From Methanoregulaceae archaeon (GTDB lineage: Bacteria > Armatimonadota > Fimbriimonadia > Fimbriimonadales > Fimbriimonadaceae): DNA of 64,000 nt. This document shows, in pieces, positions 17,007 through 25,310 of the stretch; position 1 is the first letter of the stretch; every line of letters starts with the position of its first letter. The stretch lies in assembly GCA_020850325.1 (NCBI GenBank), contig JADZEW010000001.1, forward strand, positions 124,001 through 188,000. The letters run 5' to 3'. The notes under the pieces were generated by a model, which was not told where the DNA came from, made no database searches, and saw only the letters and a list, made by a program, of their open reading frames with translations. The translations under genes were made by a program, and so were the position numbers.

Positions 17007-18506
17007 ATGACGGAAGTGCGCCGCGGCCCTGAATATGTGCCTGGCCGAAGGGTGGAGGCAAGACAGATACGAGTCAAGCGCGGACTGGTGCTCGCCCTGA
17101 TTCCGCTCGGTGGCGTGGGTTTAGCCCTCCTCTTCACAAATGTGCTCCTCCCCCAACGCCGGATTGAGGAACAGTCCGACCGTCTCAAACACGCGCTCCT
17201 TCGCCTTGAAGACTATCATTCGATCGAATACCGTTTAACCGGTGACAGCGAGACCATCCTGCGCGAAGAGTGGAAGAGCGGCCAGCGTCGGCGGGTGGAG
17301 TACTTCGGCGGCCAGATCGTGTTCTATCACTTCTCAGCCGACGGGCGCAGCCGAGACCTCATCTACGAACAGAGTACACGGGTGGTCCGTCGGCACCGGG
17401 GGGCCTCGATGGGCGAATCTGCTCCTGCGCGACTCTTGGCCGACCTGAATGAACCCGACGTGCAGAAGGAGTCAGGGCCGGATGGCGTCTTGGTGCTCTA
17501 CTCCGATGTCCGCCGACATCTGATTCGCATGGATGCGCGAAGCGGCAAGCCCACAGGTTGGACAACCCTGTTCCCTAGTGACGTCGGAGAGCAGATGCTC
17601 ACGAGGACAGAGATCGATTACGACGGGATTGACCTGACCAGATTAGAGGTCGAGCCAGAGGTTCTCGCGCTGGTCCGCGACTCGCCGGGGCGCCCCCCGG
17701 GCCGCAATAGGAGACCTGCTGAACCGATCGCCGTGATCGGAAAGGCCGATGACGAGTTCGATCTGGACTGGATCGATATCAACCAGCACGGAGACTTGTT
17801 CTACGGATTCCGATCAAGGACTGAGCGACCGTTTTTCCAAGTGGTCGATGGCCGTGGAAACCTGTACTCTCCGCTGGATATCATCAGCGGTGACCGAACG
17901 ACCGGGCGGATTGCGGGCGAGCAACTCTCGCTTCGTCTCGACGACACCCAACTCAGCTGGCCGGTCACCGTGACCCTCACGGTGCAAGACAGCGATCCCC
18001 GTTTTCTGACCGGTCCCTCCCGCAACCGCAAGATTGGCTCGTCCACGTTCACGTTCGAACGGCCTACCTGCCTGCTTGCTCCGCCGCAGTGGTTCTCATC
18101 GAACGTCTCGGACAGACCACTCTATGACTATCTCCGGACGCGGCATTACCGTCTGGCTCTCGTGTTTCAAAACATGCTGAGGACTCCGGAAGGCCGCCGT
18201 GTGGATGCTTTAGGAGGCGGTGCGGCGAGTCTGGAGCAATCCGTGGGGCTCAAGAAGGACCCTGATGACCTACGCCGGGCGTTGGCGGAAGCCCGTACCT
18301 TCCTGCGAGTGCGCAACGAGTTCGATTCGGGGCGTATGTCTGCGGGTCGGGTCTACGTGATGATCGCGGAACTCCACCAGGCACTGGGCGAGCGAGAGGC
18401 CGCCAAGCGAGCCATCGAGTTCGCTCAAGGTATGGTACGGAAAGGCCGTGTGGATCAGAATACGGCTGGCGACATCGAACGAACTGCCAAGGAGCTAGGA
18501 CTTTGA
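17007..18506 (+). CDS. Membrane-anchored protein of unknown function, tandem paralog B
   Basis: A 499-residue protein duplicating the architecture and motifs of the preceding gene: RRGPEYVPGRRVEARQ at the N-terminus, a helix near residues 28-46, HSIEYRLTGDSETILREEW, RRRVEYFGGQIVFYHFSADG, FERPTCLLAPPQWF, and YDYLRTRHYRLALVFQNM. TAAAGT lies 7 nt before the ATG, consistent with its own leaderless promoter despite the short gap to paralog A. The stop overlaps the TTG start of the M28 peptidase gene, suggesting coupled expression. Confidence 0.65.
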   Translation: MTEVRRGPEYVPGRRVEARQIRVKRGLVLALIPLGGVGLALLFTNVLLPQRRIEEQSDRLKHALLRLEDYHSIEYRLTGDSETILREEWKSGQRRRVEYFGGQIVFYHFSADGRSRDLIYEQSTRVVRRHRGASMGESAPARLLADLNEPDVQKESGPDGVLVLYSDVRRHLIRMDARSGKPTGWTTLFPSDVGEQMLTRTEIDYDGIDLTRLEVEPEVLALVRDSPGRPPGRNRRPAEPIAVIGKADDEFDLDWIDINQHGDLFYGFRSRTERPFFQVVDGRGNLYSPLDIISGDRTTGRIAGEQLSLRLDDTQLSWPVTVTLTVQDSDPRFLTGPSRNRKIGSSTFTFERPTCLLAPPQWFSSNVSDRPLYDYLRTRHYRLALVFQNMLRTPEGRRVDALGGGAASLEQSVGLKKDPDDLRRALAEARTFLRVRNEFDSGRMSAGRVYVMIAELHQALGEREAAKRAIEFAQGMVRKGRVDQNTAGDIERTAKELGL

Positions 18507-19630
18507 ATCCCATTCCCGATCTCACCCAACAAGTTAGCCCCGACCGCCTGCGACAGGTCGTCCAGAAACTCAGTTCATACAATACACGCAACACCCTTTC
18601 CGAGACCTTGAAGGAAGCCGCCGCATGGCTTGCCGAGGAGTACCGGAAGATCGAGGGCGTCGAAGCCGAACTCATGGAGTACACCTTGCCCCGCGGGCGG
18701 CGGGTGCCCGAAGATCGCAAGGTTCTGCAAGTGGTCGCCACAACCAAGGGAACAACCGACCATTGGGTCGGGGTTGGTGGACACCTGGACTCGTTAAACC
18801 TGTCTGTGGATGCAGCAACCGGATTTGCACCTGGCGCGAACGACGACGCCAGCGGCGTGGCTCTTGCCCTCGAGATGGCCCGGGCGATTGCCCCGCTCAA
18901 GCTCGCCCACAACGGGGTGTATGTTGGCTTCACCGGCGAAGAGCAAGGCTTGCACGGCGCTCGCGCTCTGGCCAAGCGGTTCAAGTCGGAGGCGAGGGCC
19001 CTTGACGCATTCCTGAACAATGACACGGTCGGGTCGAGTTCGAACAAGGCGGGGCAGAAGGACGACGGCCGGGTACGCGTCTTCAGCGACGAATCGACGG
19101 TAGAGAATCCCAATACCGGCAGCCGCGATCTGGCCCGGTTTATCGAGTGGATTACCCGCGACCGAGTCGAGAAGTTCGGCATCAAGCTGGTGTTCCGAAA
19201 GGACCGCTTCGGACGCGGTGGCGACCATACGCCGTTTCACGAGGAGGGTTACTCCGCCGTTCGGTTCATCGAAGTCCACGAGGAGTATTCGCGCCAGCAC
19301 ACTCCGGACGATCTCATCGAGCACATGGACTTCAACTACTTGGCCAACGTCGCCCGGATGAACTTGCTAGCGATGGCCTCTCTGATGCAAGCCGGACCGG
19401 CCCCGACGGATGTGCGCATCGTGCGCGACCAGGGCCACGACACCACCGTCACCTGGAAGGCCACCCCCGGCACCTGCTACACCGTCTACTGGCGCGAGAC
19501 GATCAGCCCGACCTGGCAGGACTGCACCCACGTCGAAGAGACCGACAAGGCCACGATCAAGCTGGTGAACAAGGACGACCACATCTTCGCGGTCGGTGCC
19601 GTTGGCGGCATCCCCGTCGAAGCTCGATAG
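18503..19630 (+). CDS. M28 family zinc aminopeptidase
   Basis: A 375-residue protein with the di-zinc ligands of peptidase family M28 in order: His/Asp in GGHLDS, Asp in GANDDASG, the catalytic Glu-Glu in GEEQGLHG, Asp in NNDTVG, and a late His in RQHTPDD. A C-terminal ~75-residue beta domain (VTWKATPGTCYTVYWRET) is fibronectin III-like. Most members are secreted, but no signal peptide is visible after the TTG at 18503 that overlaps the previous stop. Either it is cytoplasmic or it depends on its neighbour. It is downstream of the two membrane-anchored paralogs. Confidence 0.82.
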   Translation: MNPIPDLTQQVSPDRLRQVVQKLSSYNTRNTLSETLKEAAAWLAEEYRKIEGVEAELMEYTLPRGRRVPEDRKVLQVVATTKGTTDHWVGVGGHLDSLNLSVDAATGFAPGANDDASGVALALEMARAIAPLKLAHNGVYVGFTGEEQGLHGARALAKRFKSEARALDAFLNNDTVGSSSNKAGQKDDGRVRVFSDESTVENPNTGSRDLARFIEWITRDRVEKFGIKLVFRKDRFGRGGDHTPFHEEGYSAVRFIEVHEEYSRQHTPDDLIEHMDFNYLANVARMNLLAMASLMQAGPAPTDVRIVRDQGHDTTVTWKATPGTCYTVYWRETISPTWQDCTHVEETDKATIKLVNKDDHIFAVGAVGGIPVEAR

Positions 19631-19665
19631 GACTCGTTGGTTGTGATTGTGGGGTGCGGCGACGG

Positions 19666-19777
19666 TCACCCCACCTCTTCGCGCGAGCGCGAAGGTCCTC
19701 CCCTGCAAGGGGAGGAGTATCCCACCTTCCGCTTGCAGGGGAAGGATTGAGAGCAACAGCGATCAGGGATGGGGTGG
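19666..19777. repeat. Dispersed palindromic repeat, modules A then B
   Basis: Module A (19666-19717) reads TCACCCCACCTCTTCGCGC, then GCGCGAAGGTCCTCCCC and ends AAGGGGAGGA. Module B (19721-19777) begins CCCACCTTCC, contains TTGCAGGGGAAGGA and ends GGGATGGGGTGG. Both modules recur at 27628-27757 in the opposite order (B then A) with high identity. Internal stems are CTTCGCGC/GCGCGAAG and CCTCCCCT/AGGGGAGG. Confidence 0.85.
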
Positions 19778-19960
19778 ACGTTTTGACTCGACGGGCACGG
19801 ATCATCTCCCGTTGCTACGATCGTGGTTGTTCAGGTTATCGAAGCCGGCGGATGATTCTGCCGCATCCCTTCCCTGAGGCTGTGGGTTGCATTGTCCCCA
19901 CAGTCCCCTAAATTGTCGGGCCCGCGAACCTAGGTAGCAACGTCGAAACGTCTCGCCTCG

Positions 19961-19997
19961 CAAAACAAGAACGCCCCGGGCGTTAGCCCGAGGCGTC
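19961..19997 (-). terminator. Intrinsic terminator of the LolA-like/thioredoxin gene
   Basis: On the minus strand, GCCTCGGGC-TAAC-GCCCGGGGC is followed by GTTCTTGTTTTGC, about 20 nt past the stop codon. Confidence 0.75.
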
Positions 19998-20017
19998 GAT
20001 AAAAGGTCGGAGTCCGC

Positions 20018-21001
20018 TTACTTCGCGAACTTGCCAAACGTGTTGAAGAAGTCCTGAACGCCGCCGTAGCCGACCTTCGTCGTGACGACCGAACCATCCG
20101 CATTGATGACCATCTGAGTGGGCATCGCGGTGATCTTGTAGGCCTGGGCCACCGACTTCTGCTCATCGACATCGATCTTGCAGAAGACGAGCGACTTGCT
20201 CAGGTTCTTGAACTGCTGAAGCGGGAAGACCTCCGCGGCGAGCAGCTTGCACGGGCCACACCACACGGCATAGAAGTCGACAAAGATCTGGCGATTCGTG
20301 CGCTTGGCAACCGCCTTAGCCTCTTCGAGATCGTAGTACCACTTGTCGGAGTTCATCTCCTCCATGGAGAGTTCTCGCGATCCTTCCGGAGCCTTGAATG
20401 CGAAGAGCGCCGCGTCAGCTTGGCCGCCGACCTTGATGTCCTTCACGTCCACGAGGGTGCGCACCACTTCGGGGCCATCCGAGAACGTGATCTCGAGCTG
20501 TCGAGCCACGTTGTTCGAAGGATCGATGTAGAACGTCGCCTTCTTGAAGCCCTTGGCGTCGACGGTCGCTTCCACGACCTGCATTGCCATACCCTTTCGG
20601 TTCTTCGTGCCGGCCGGGGCAACCTTGGCCAGCTTGTCGAACGCGTTGGGGCTGAAGAACGGGGCGAACAAGCTGAACTCGTCGTCGTTGAACAGCCGGC
20701 CGAGTTCCGCATCGCTCTGCGGAGCCTTGACGTAGGTCTTCGCCTGCTTGTCGTAGGTCACGATCGTCTTGCCGTCGGCGACGATCGTCTGGCCAGCCTT
20801 GTCGATGCGAACCATATTCGGCTTCGCAAGGTCGATCGTGTACGACTGAGCCGTGCCGCCAATCTTCTGGTAGGTGAATGATGCGCTGAGCGAGTTGGCA
20901 TCCGTCATGGCCTTAACAAAACCACTGAGGGGGCCGTTGGCACCGCGCGCGAAAACGAGGCCGGCTACAACGAGCCCAGCCAAGACCGCATACTTTTTCA
21001 T
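20018..21001 (-). CDS. LolA-like lipoprotein-carrier domain fused to thioredoxin
   Basis: A 327-residue exported protein with two parts. After the signal peptide (MKKYAVLAGLVVAGLVFARG), residues 25-205 form a LolA/DUF2092-like half-barrel (FTYQKIGGTAQSYTIDLAKP, MVRIDKAGQTIVADGKTIV, TFYIDPSNNVARQLEITF). Residues 215-327 are a thioredoxin domain with the redox motif WCGPC and the cis-Pro loop AMPTQMVI. I infer an extracytoplasmic protein coupling a hydrophobic-ligand carrier to thiol redox chemistry. The start is the ATG at 21001, with AGGAG 9 nt upstream; the frame stays open far upstream but that part is antisense to the next two genes. Confidence 0.8.
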   Translation of the reverse strand: MKKYAVLAGLVVAGLVFARGANGPLSGFVKAMTDANSLSASFTYQKIGGTAQSYTIDLAKPNMVRIDKAGQTIVADGKTIVTYDKQAKTYVKAPQSDAELGRLFNDDEFSLFAPFFSPNAFDKLAKVAPAGTKNRKGMAMQVVEATVDAKGFKKATFYIDPSNNVARQLEITFSDGPEVVRTLVDVKDIKVGGQADAALFAFKAPEGSRELSMEEMNSDKWYYDLEEAKAVAKRTNRQIFVDFYAVWCGPCKLLAAEVFPLQQFKNLSKSLVFCKIDVDEQKSVAQAYKITAMPTQMVINADGSVVTTKVGYGGVQDFFNTFGKFAK

Positions 21002-21082
21002 AAGGTCTCTCCTGCTAACATGTTCTACGCACAGTCGCGCTTCCCTATAGGATAGCGCATCCTTCCGAGATTGGAGACCATT

Positions 21083-22369
21083 TTGGATAAGAAGTTCTGG
21101 CTTATCGGCGCGGCGCTGGCTCTCGTTCACCTGGTGTTTGCGTTGCTCTTCGCGAACCTGACCCCGTTCAAAACGCAGGGAATCCTGCTTGGCCAGCGCG
21201 GAACCGATGGACGGCCGCTGTCGGTGCCTGATGTTGGCGCTCCCGACGAGCTGCCGCACATCGTCTACATCGAGCACCTCAAGGCGGGCGAAGGCATCCC
21301 CATTCTCGATCCCCGAGATCCCGACCTCGGACGAACCTACCAAAGCCACCAGCCGCCGCTGTTTTATGGGCTGGCGGTTCAGTGGAGCGGAATCTTTGGC
21401 GAATCCGCGCTCGGGATGCGCTCGATCAATGCGGTTTTCGGCGGACTCACGGTGTTGGGCGTGTTCGCGCTCGGATGGTGGGGCACCCGCCGGCGAGAAG
21501 TTGCGGTGATCGCGGCTGGCTTTGCGGCCCTTCTGCCGATGCATATCGCGCTCAGCGGCGCGGTCAGCAACGACCCGCTGCTCTTCTGCCTTTGCACGTG
21601 GTCGCTGGCGATGCTCGCGCTCATCTCGCGCGAGGCGGAAGGCGGTCTGTGCTCGCGCAACCTCATCATTCTTGGCTTGCTGGCGGGACTCGCGTTCGTG
21701 ACCAAGACCAGTTCCCTGGCCCTGCTGCCGACCATCCTCGTCGCGATCATCCTCCTGCGCAAGCAGATCAAGTGGACGGAGTGGATTCCCGGAGCGGTGA
21801 TCGCGCTGGGCATCGGCGGAGCGTGGTGGGTGCGCAACTACCAAGTCTACGGCGACCCCTTCGCCATCAAGATCTTCCAAGAGGCGTTCGTCGGCTCCCC
21901 GAAGGCGGCGATGTTCCAGGAGGCATTCGGTGCTTACACCTACTGGACGCAGTGGGTGGGCTGGTGGACCGGACGCAGCCTCATCGGCGTGTTCGGCTAC
22001 ATGGACATCTTCCTGCCGAATCCCGTGTACGGGATCGGGCTTCTGCTCCTCGTGGCGTTGTTCGTCATCGGCTTGCTCCAGGCGATGCGCGAGGAAGATC
22101 CGGCGTCGCGTCGAACGTTTGGCTTGGGGGCCGTCTTCGGCGGAGTCACATTCCTCCAGTTTCTGCAGTTCAACAACCTGTACTTCCAAGGGCAGGCCCG
22201 CTATCTGCTGCCGGGCATCGGTGCGCTCGCTCTGCCGATCGCGCTGGGCGGTACGCCGAAGGGCAGAGTCGTACTCGGCGCAATCTTGCTCGTCGCCCTG
22301 TTGGCCCTCGATATCTATCTTTTGACATGGTTGCCGGGACAGTTCGCGATCCGAGCCGTCGTAATATGA
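21083..22369 (+). CDS. GT-C type glycosyltransferase-like integral membrane protein
   Basis: A 428-residue polytopic membrane protein with about ten hydrophobic helices. The first periplasmic loop carries acidic residues and a DELPHIVYIEHLKAG stretch (residues 54-68), followed by YQSHQPPLFYGLAV, typical of GT-C (ArnT/PMT/DUF2142-like) enzymes that take sugars from polyprenyl-phosphate donors. The exact substrate cannot be told. A TTG at 21083 preceded by GGAG at 6-nt spacing gives MDKKFWLIG; a TTG at 21071 overlaps that ribosome site and is less likely. The stop is 1 nt from the start of STN-like paralog 3. Confidence 0.7.
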   Translation: MDKKFWLIGAALALVHLVFALLFANLTPFKTQGILLGQRGTDGRPLSVPDVGAPDELPHIVYIEHLKAGEGIPILDPRDPDLGRTYQSHQPPLFYGLAVQWSGIFGESALGMRSINAVFGGLTVLGVFALGWWGTRRREVAVIAAGFAALLPMHIALSGAVSNDPLLFCLCTWSLAMLALISREAEGGLCSRNLIILGLLAGLAFVTKTSSLALLPTILVAIILLRKQIKWTEWIPGAVIALGIGGAWWVRNYQVYGDPFAIKIFQEAFVGSPKAAMFQEAFGAYTYWTQWVGWWTGRSLIGVFGYMDIFLPNPVYGIGLLLLVALFVIGLLQAMREEDPASRRTFGLGAVFGGVTFLQFLQFNNLYFQGQARYLLPGIGALALPIALGGTPKGRVVLGAILLVALLALDIYLLTWLPGQFAIRAVVI

Positions 22370-22370
22370 A

Positions 22371-24434
22371 GTGATGCTGGCAACCCTGATTCTTGGTGCG
22401 GCGCTCAATCCGCTCGTTACGGTCGACCTTGCGCCGGTGACCGTCGAGGTCGCGCTGGAGCGAGCCGCCCCCGACGGGGTCAGGCTGGTTGCCGATGGAC
22501 CGATCAGCACCGACCTCATCTCACTTCGCGTGGACAAGGTGCCGCTGCCGACGTTCATGGCCAAGGTCGCCGAAGCGACCCTGGGGGCTTGGTCGACGAT
22601 AGAAGGTGGATTCCGGCTCACCCGTGACGGCGCCAAGTGGTCGCAATCCGAAAAGCAGGAGCGCGCCCGCCGACTCGAGGCGGTATCCGCGGCGATTGCC
22701 AAGGCGATCGAACCCACGACCAAGGAGCCTGAGTTCACGCCCGAAATCGCACGCAAACTAGGCGAGAAGCTTCGCGAAGCCAGCACCAAACTCAGCACAA
22801 ATCCCCAAACCGCTGAAATCGACTGGGCCGGGCTGCAGGGACGGTCGCCTGGGGATCGAATGATGGCCCGGGCACTGATGGCCGTCGATCCGGCGGACCT
22901 CGCGGCCATGGGCGACGGCGAGCGGCGGGTGTGGTCTTCGCGTCCCAACCGGCTCCAACGCAACCTCGGCCCTGGCGGCAACACTGCCTTGGCGAAGTTC
23001 CTGGCCGAGAGCAAGGTGTGGCAATCGTACAAGCCGCAATCGCTCGAGGTCGACGCGCTCGGCTCGTTCGGCATCGCCGGGCACTGGGTCACCGGGCCGA
23101 TTCAGCCCACGCGCATTTTGCTCGTCGCGAACGCTTGGACCACGCACGGCTTCTTCAACTTCGAGCTGAAGCTTCTTGATGATGCGGGCCGCGAAGTCAC
23201 CGGAACCAGTGCAGCCATCAGCATTGGCACCGCTCCCGGCAAGGAAGACAAGGCGCCTACGGCTAGCGCCGGTGAGCCTACGCTGACCTACTCGAAGACC
23301 ACCTTGGTGCTGCGTGCGCTCAAGTCGCGCTCAGCCCAAGAGACTCCCGCCGACATTCGACCGGCTCTGCTGAACATCGAGAACGGCGACCCCTATCACC
23401 AGGCGGGACGCGAAATCGTTCAGCTCATCGCCGGAGATCGCCCGTTTATCGCGGTGTTCAACGACCTGATGATTCCGGCCTACGACATGATTACCCCCAA
23501 CAGCCTGGCCAGCACGGTCAAGTGGATGCTGGGGCGAACCGGACAAACCGGCGTCACCGAGAGTGACGGCTGGCTGGTCGTAACCCCAACCAACCCGGTA
23601 TCGGGCAAAGCGATGACACTCGACCGTGCGAAGTTCGCCGAGATGCTGCGGGAGATAGATCGTCAAGGCGGTCCGGGGTTGAATCACCTAGTCGCGCTTG
23701 GCCGAACCGCGGCTTGCCACAGTCCTGCGCTCCTACCTTGGATGCGCGCGCTCTTCCCCGAAACCGCCACTCAGCAGAACCTCAGCAACTGGGAGGTCAT
23801 TCGTCTCTACGACGCTCTGTTACCTTCGTTGACCCCAACGGAAGAACAGACCCATCTGGTGGGGCGCCTCGCAGAACCCGTGCGTCAACGACTTGCCCAC
23901 ATGATCTACTTCACGATCGATGGCACGATGACCCTCGGCCTGCAAGCTCAGACCGAGGAAGGGGTCGACCCGACGCAAGATGTGATCATGACCGGCGAGC
24001 CCACCGAGGTGTGGCCGAACGGCATCCCCGCCGATCTACGCCTGAACCTCATCCGTAAGTCGGGCCAGGTGTTGGCGGGTATCGGCTCCGATCTCGATCC
24101 CTTCGAGCCCAGTGAACTTGGAGCGCAACTCGCCATGCGCGAACGTCCCGACGTGTTTCCGTGGATGTCCGAGATGCCGCTGCCCGCGCAGTTCCGCGTG
24201 CTCAACCGCGAACTGGTCACGATCCAACTTGCCCTCAAGCCCGACAGCTTTCTCGCGAGCTATAGCCTATCGGGGCTTACGAAGACCGATACGCGCTCGT
24301 ATTCCGTAGGGACTCTACCGCCGGAAATTTTCAAGATCGTCGAGGCGGCTCGGGTTGAGAGTCGGAAGACGTACAGCGGTATCGGCATTCCACCCAAGGG
24401 TGGCGGGAACATTCCGCCCTTAAACTCACCCTAA
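22371..24434 (+). CDS. Secreted STN-like domain protein, paralog 3 of 5 (unknown function)
   Basis: A 687-residue protein and the most divergent family member. The N-terminal signal and STN-like region (DLAPVTVEVALERAAPDGVR, MAKVAEATLGAW, FRLTRDG) are followed by VWSSRPNRLQRNLG (matching the SYSS-PRPGQ block), a central REIVQLIAGDRPFIAVFND block, MTLDRAKFAEMLREIDRQGG (matching the ADRYR block), and LPPEIFKIVEAARVESRK near the end. The start is the GTG at 22371 or the ATG at 22374. It directly follows the GT-C membrane protein and is probably co-expressed with it. Confidence 0.7.
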   Translation: MMLATLILGAALNPLVTVDLAPVTVEVALERAAPDGVRLVADGPISTDLISLRVDKVPLPTFMAKVAEATLGAWSTIEGGFRLTRDGAKWSQSEKQERARRLEAVSAAIAKAIEPTTKEPEFTPEIARKLGEKLREASTKLSTNPQTAEIDWAGLQGRSPGDRMMARALMAVDPADLAAMGDGERRVWSSRPNRLQRNLGPGGNTALAKFLAESKVWQSYKPQSLEVDALGSFGIAGHWVTGPIQPTRILLVANAWTTHGFFNFELKLLDDAGREVTGTSAAISIGTAPGKEDKAPTASAGEPTLTYSKTTLVLRALKSRSAQETPADIRPALLNIENGDPYHQAGREIVQLIAGDRPFIAVFNDLMIPAYDMITPNSLASTVKWMLGRTGQTGVTESDGWLVVTPTNPVSGKAMTLDRAKFAEMLREIDRQGGPGLNHLVALGRTAACHSPALLPWMRALFPETATQQNLSNWEVIRLYDALLPSLTPTEEQTHLVGRLAEPVRQRLAHMIYFTIDGTMTLGLQAQTEEGVDPTQDVIMTGEPTEVWPNGIPADLRLNLIRKSGQVLAGIGSDLDPFEPSELGAQLAMRERPDVFPWMSEMPLPAQFRVLNRELVTIQLALKPDSFLASYSLSGLTKTDTRSYSVGTLPPEIFKIVEAARVESRKTYSGIGIPPKGGGNIPPLNSP

Positions 24435-24590
24435 TCTACCGATGAATCGGTGCGCCATTTCTCTCGGTTCATCGTCATAACTAAATGTAGGAACATGGTT
24501 CTGCGCACTCGAATGTTGAATCCGTACCTGAAATGCCCGCCGACTTGGCGGGACGACAGGATAAGTACGCCGCAGCCGTCCGCTTCGAGC

Positions 24591-24630
24591 GGGGCCCGCG
24601 TGCGTGTGCATGCGGGCCCCGTTTTCGTTT
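24591..24630 (+). terminator. Strong hairpin with T-rich tail just before the HNH gene
   Basis: A perfect 9-bp stem GGGGCCCGC (24591-24599) / GCGGGCCCC (24612-24620) is followed by GTTTTCGTTT. It ends 17 nt before the ATG of the HNH gene. A second hairpin, CCCGCC-GACTT-GGCGGG, lies upstream at 24536-24552. It can serve as the terminator of STN-like gene 3, but its place next to the HNH ribosome-binding site also allows attenuation of that gene. Confidence 0.65.
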
Positions 24631-24646
24631 GCGCTCGAGGTCTGCG

Positions 24647-25177
24647 ATGAGTCAAGAAGTATTGGTGCTGAACAGCAACTACGAACCCTTGAACGTCTGC
24701 ACGTTGCGGCGGGCGATGGCCCTCGTTTTGCTCGGCAAGGCCGAGGTGCTGCACCATCGGGAAATCCCGTTGCGGACGGCTCGTGGCGATCATCGCGCCC
24801 CATCCATCCTCAAGATGCGCTACCCAGTGCGTCGGCCGATCCCCGAACTGCGCCTCTCGCGCCACAGCATTCTCGCGCGGGACAACTACACGTGCCAGTA
24901 TTGCGGAGTTCGAGGCAAGGACTTGACCATCGATCACGTCGTTCCTCGTTGGGCGGGGGGGCCGCATACCTGGGACAACCTCGTAGCGTGCTGCCGCCGA
25001 TGCAACCTGAAGAAGGGCGACAAGACGCCTCAGCAGGCGCACATGAAGCTGTTCCGGCGTCCGAAGCGCCCGCACTTCATCCCTTACCTCTCGTTGCCGG
25101 TCTACTTGAAGGCTCGCGCTCGGGAGGAGTGGCGGATGTTCCTGCCGATCTTCGAGGAGTTTCCTGAGAACCTCTGA
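24647..25177 (+). CDS. HNH endonuclease family protein
   Basis: A 176-residue protein. The N-terminal part (VLVLNSNYEPLNVCTLRRAMALVLLGKAEVL) is typical of a widespread stand-alone HNH family. The HNH core is at residues 80-125: YTCQYCGVRGKDLTIDHVVPRWAGG with two CxxC zinc pairs (CQYC, CCRRC), the His of the IDHV motif, and the Asn of WDNLVACCRRCN. Such proteins are found in many phyla, are usually not part of restriction systems, and their substrate is not established. GAGG lies 6 nt before the ATG. A frame opening at 24533 runs through the terminator and is rejected. Confidence 0.85.
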   Translation: MSQEVLVLNSNYEPLNVCTLRRAMALVLLGKAEVLHHREIPLRTARGDHRAPSILKMRYPVRRPIPELRLSRHSILARDNYTCQYCGVRGKDLTIDHVVPRWAGGPHTWDNLVACCRRCNLKKGDKTPQQAHMKLFRRPKRPHFIPYLSLPVYLKARAREEWRMFLPIFEEFPENL

Positions 25178-25199
25178 GGCCTCGAAGCCACGATAATCG

Positions 25200-25229
25200 A
25201 ACCCCCGCAACCCTGCGGGGGTTATTTTA
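25200..25229 (+). terminator. Intrinsic terminator of the HNH gene
   Basis: AACCCCCGCA-ACCC-TGCGGGGGTT is followed by ATTTTAAG, about 25 nt after the stop codon. Confidence 0.85.
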
Positions 25230-25310
25230 AGAACATGTGGTCCGGTACACTCCAATTTCGACAATGGCGCGCTACAATAACGCAATCGCCAACCAAGGAT
25301 GGAGGGTCCG

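Larger units (their letters stand above)
19631..20017. other. Intergenic region: dispersed repeat plus terminators
   Basis: This 387-bp stretch between convergent genes holds the A-B palindromic repeat (19666-19777), a CTGTGGG...CCCCACAG hairpin near 19881-19904 that may end the M28 transcript, and the terminator of the minus-strand thioredoxin fusion (19961-19997). No gene is supported. Confidence 0.6.

Noticed and set aside
20018-23092. A 1024-codon frame on the minus strand ending with the LolA-like/thioredoxin protein
   Set aside because: Only the last 327 codons, from the ATG at 21001 with its AGGAG site, are a gene. The upstream part is antisense to the GT-C membrane protein and STN-like gene 3 and has low-complexity Arg/His-rich composition.
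24450-24650. A 66-codon frame upstream of the HNH gene
   Set aside because: It runs through two hairpins including the terminator, and its composition does not look coding.
25250-25278. Sigma-70 promoter for murA (TACAAT at 25273-25278)
   Set aside because: The -10 looks acceptable, but no -35 is found at 16-18 bp; not listed as a feature.
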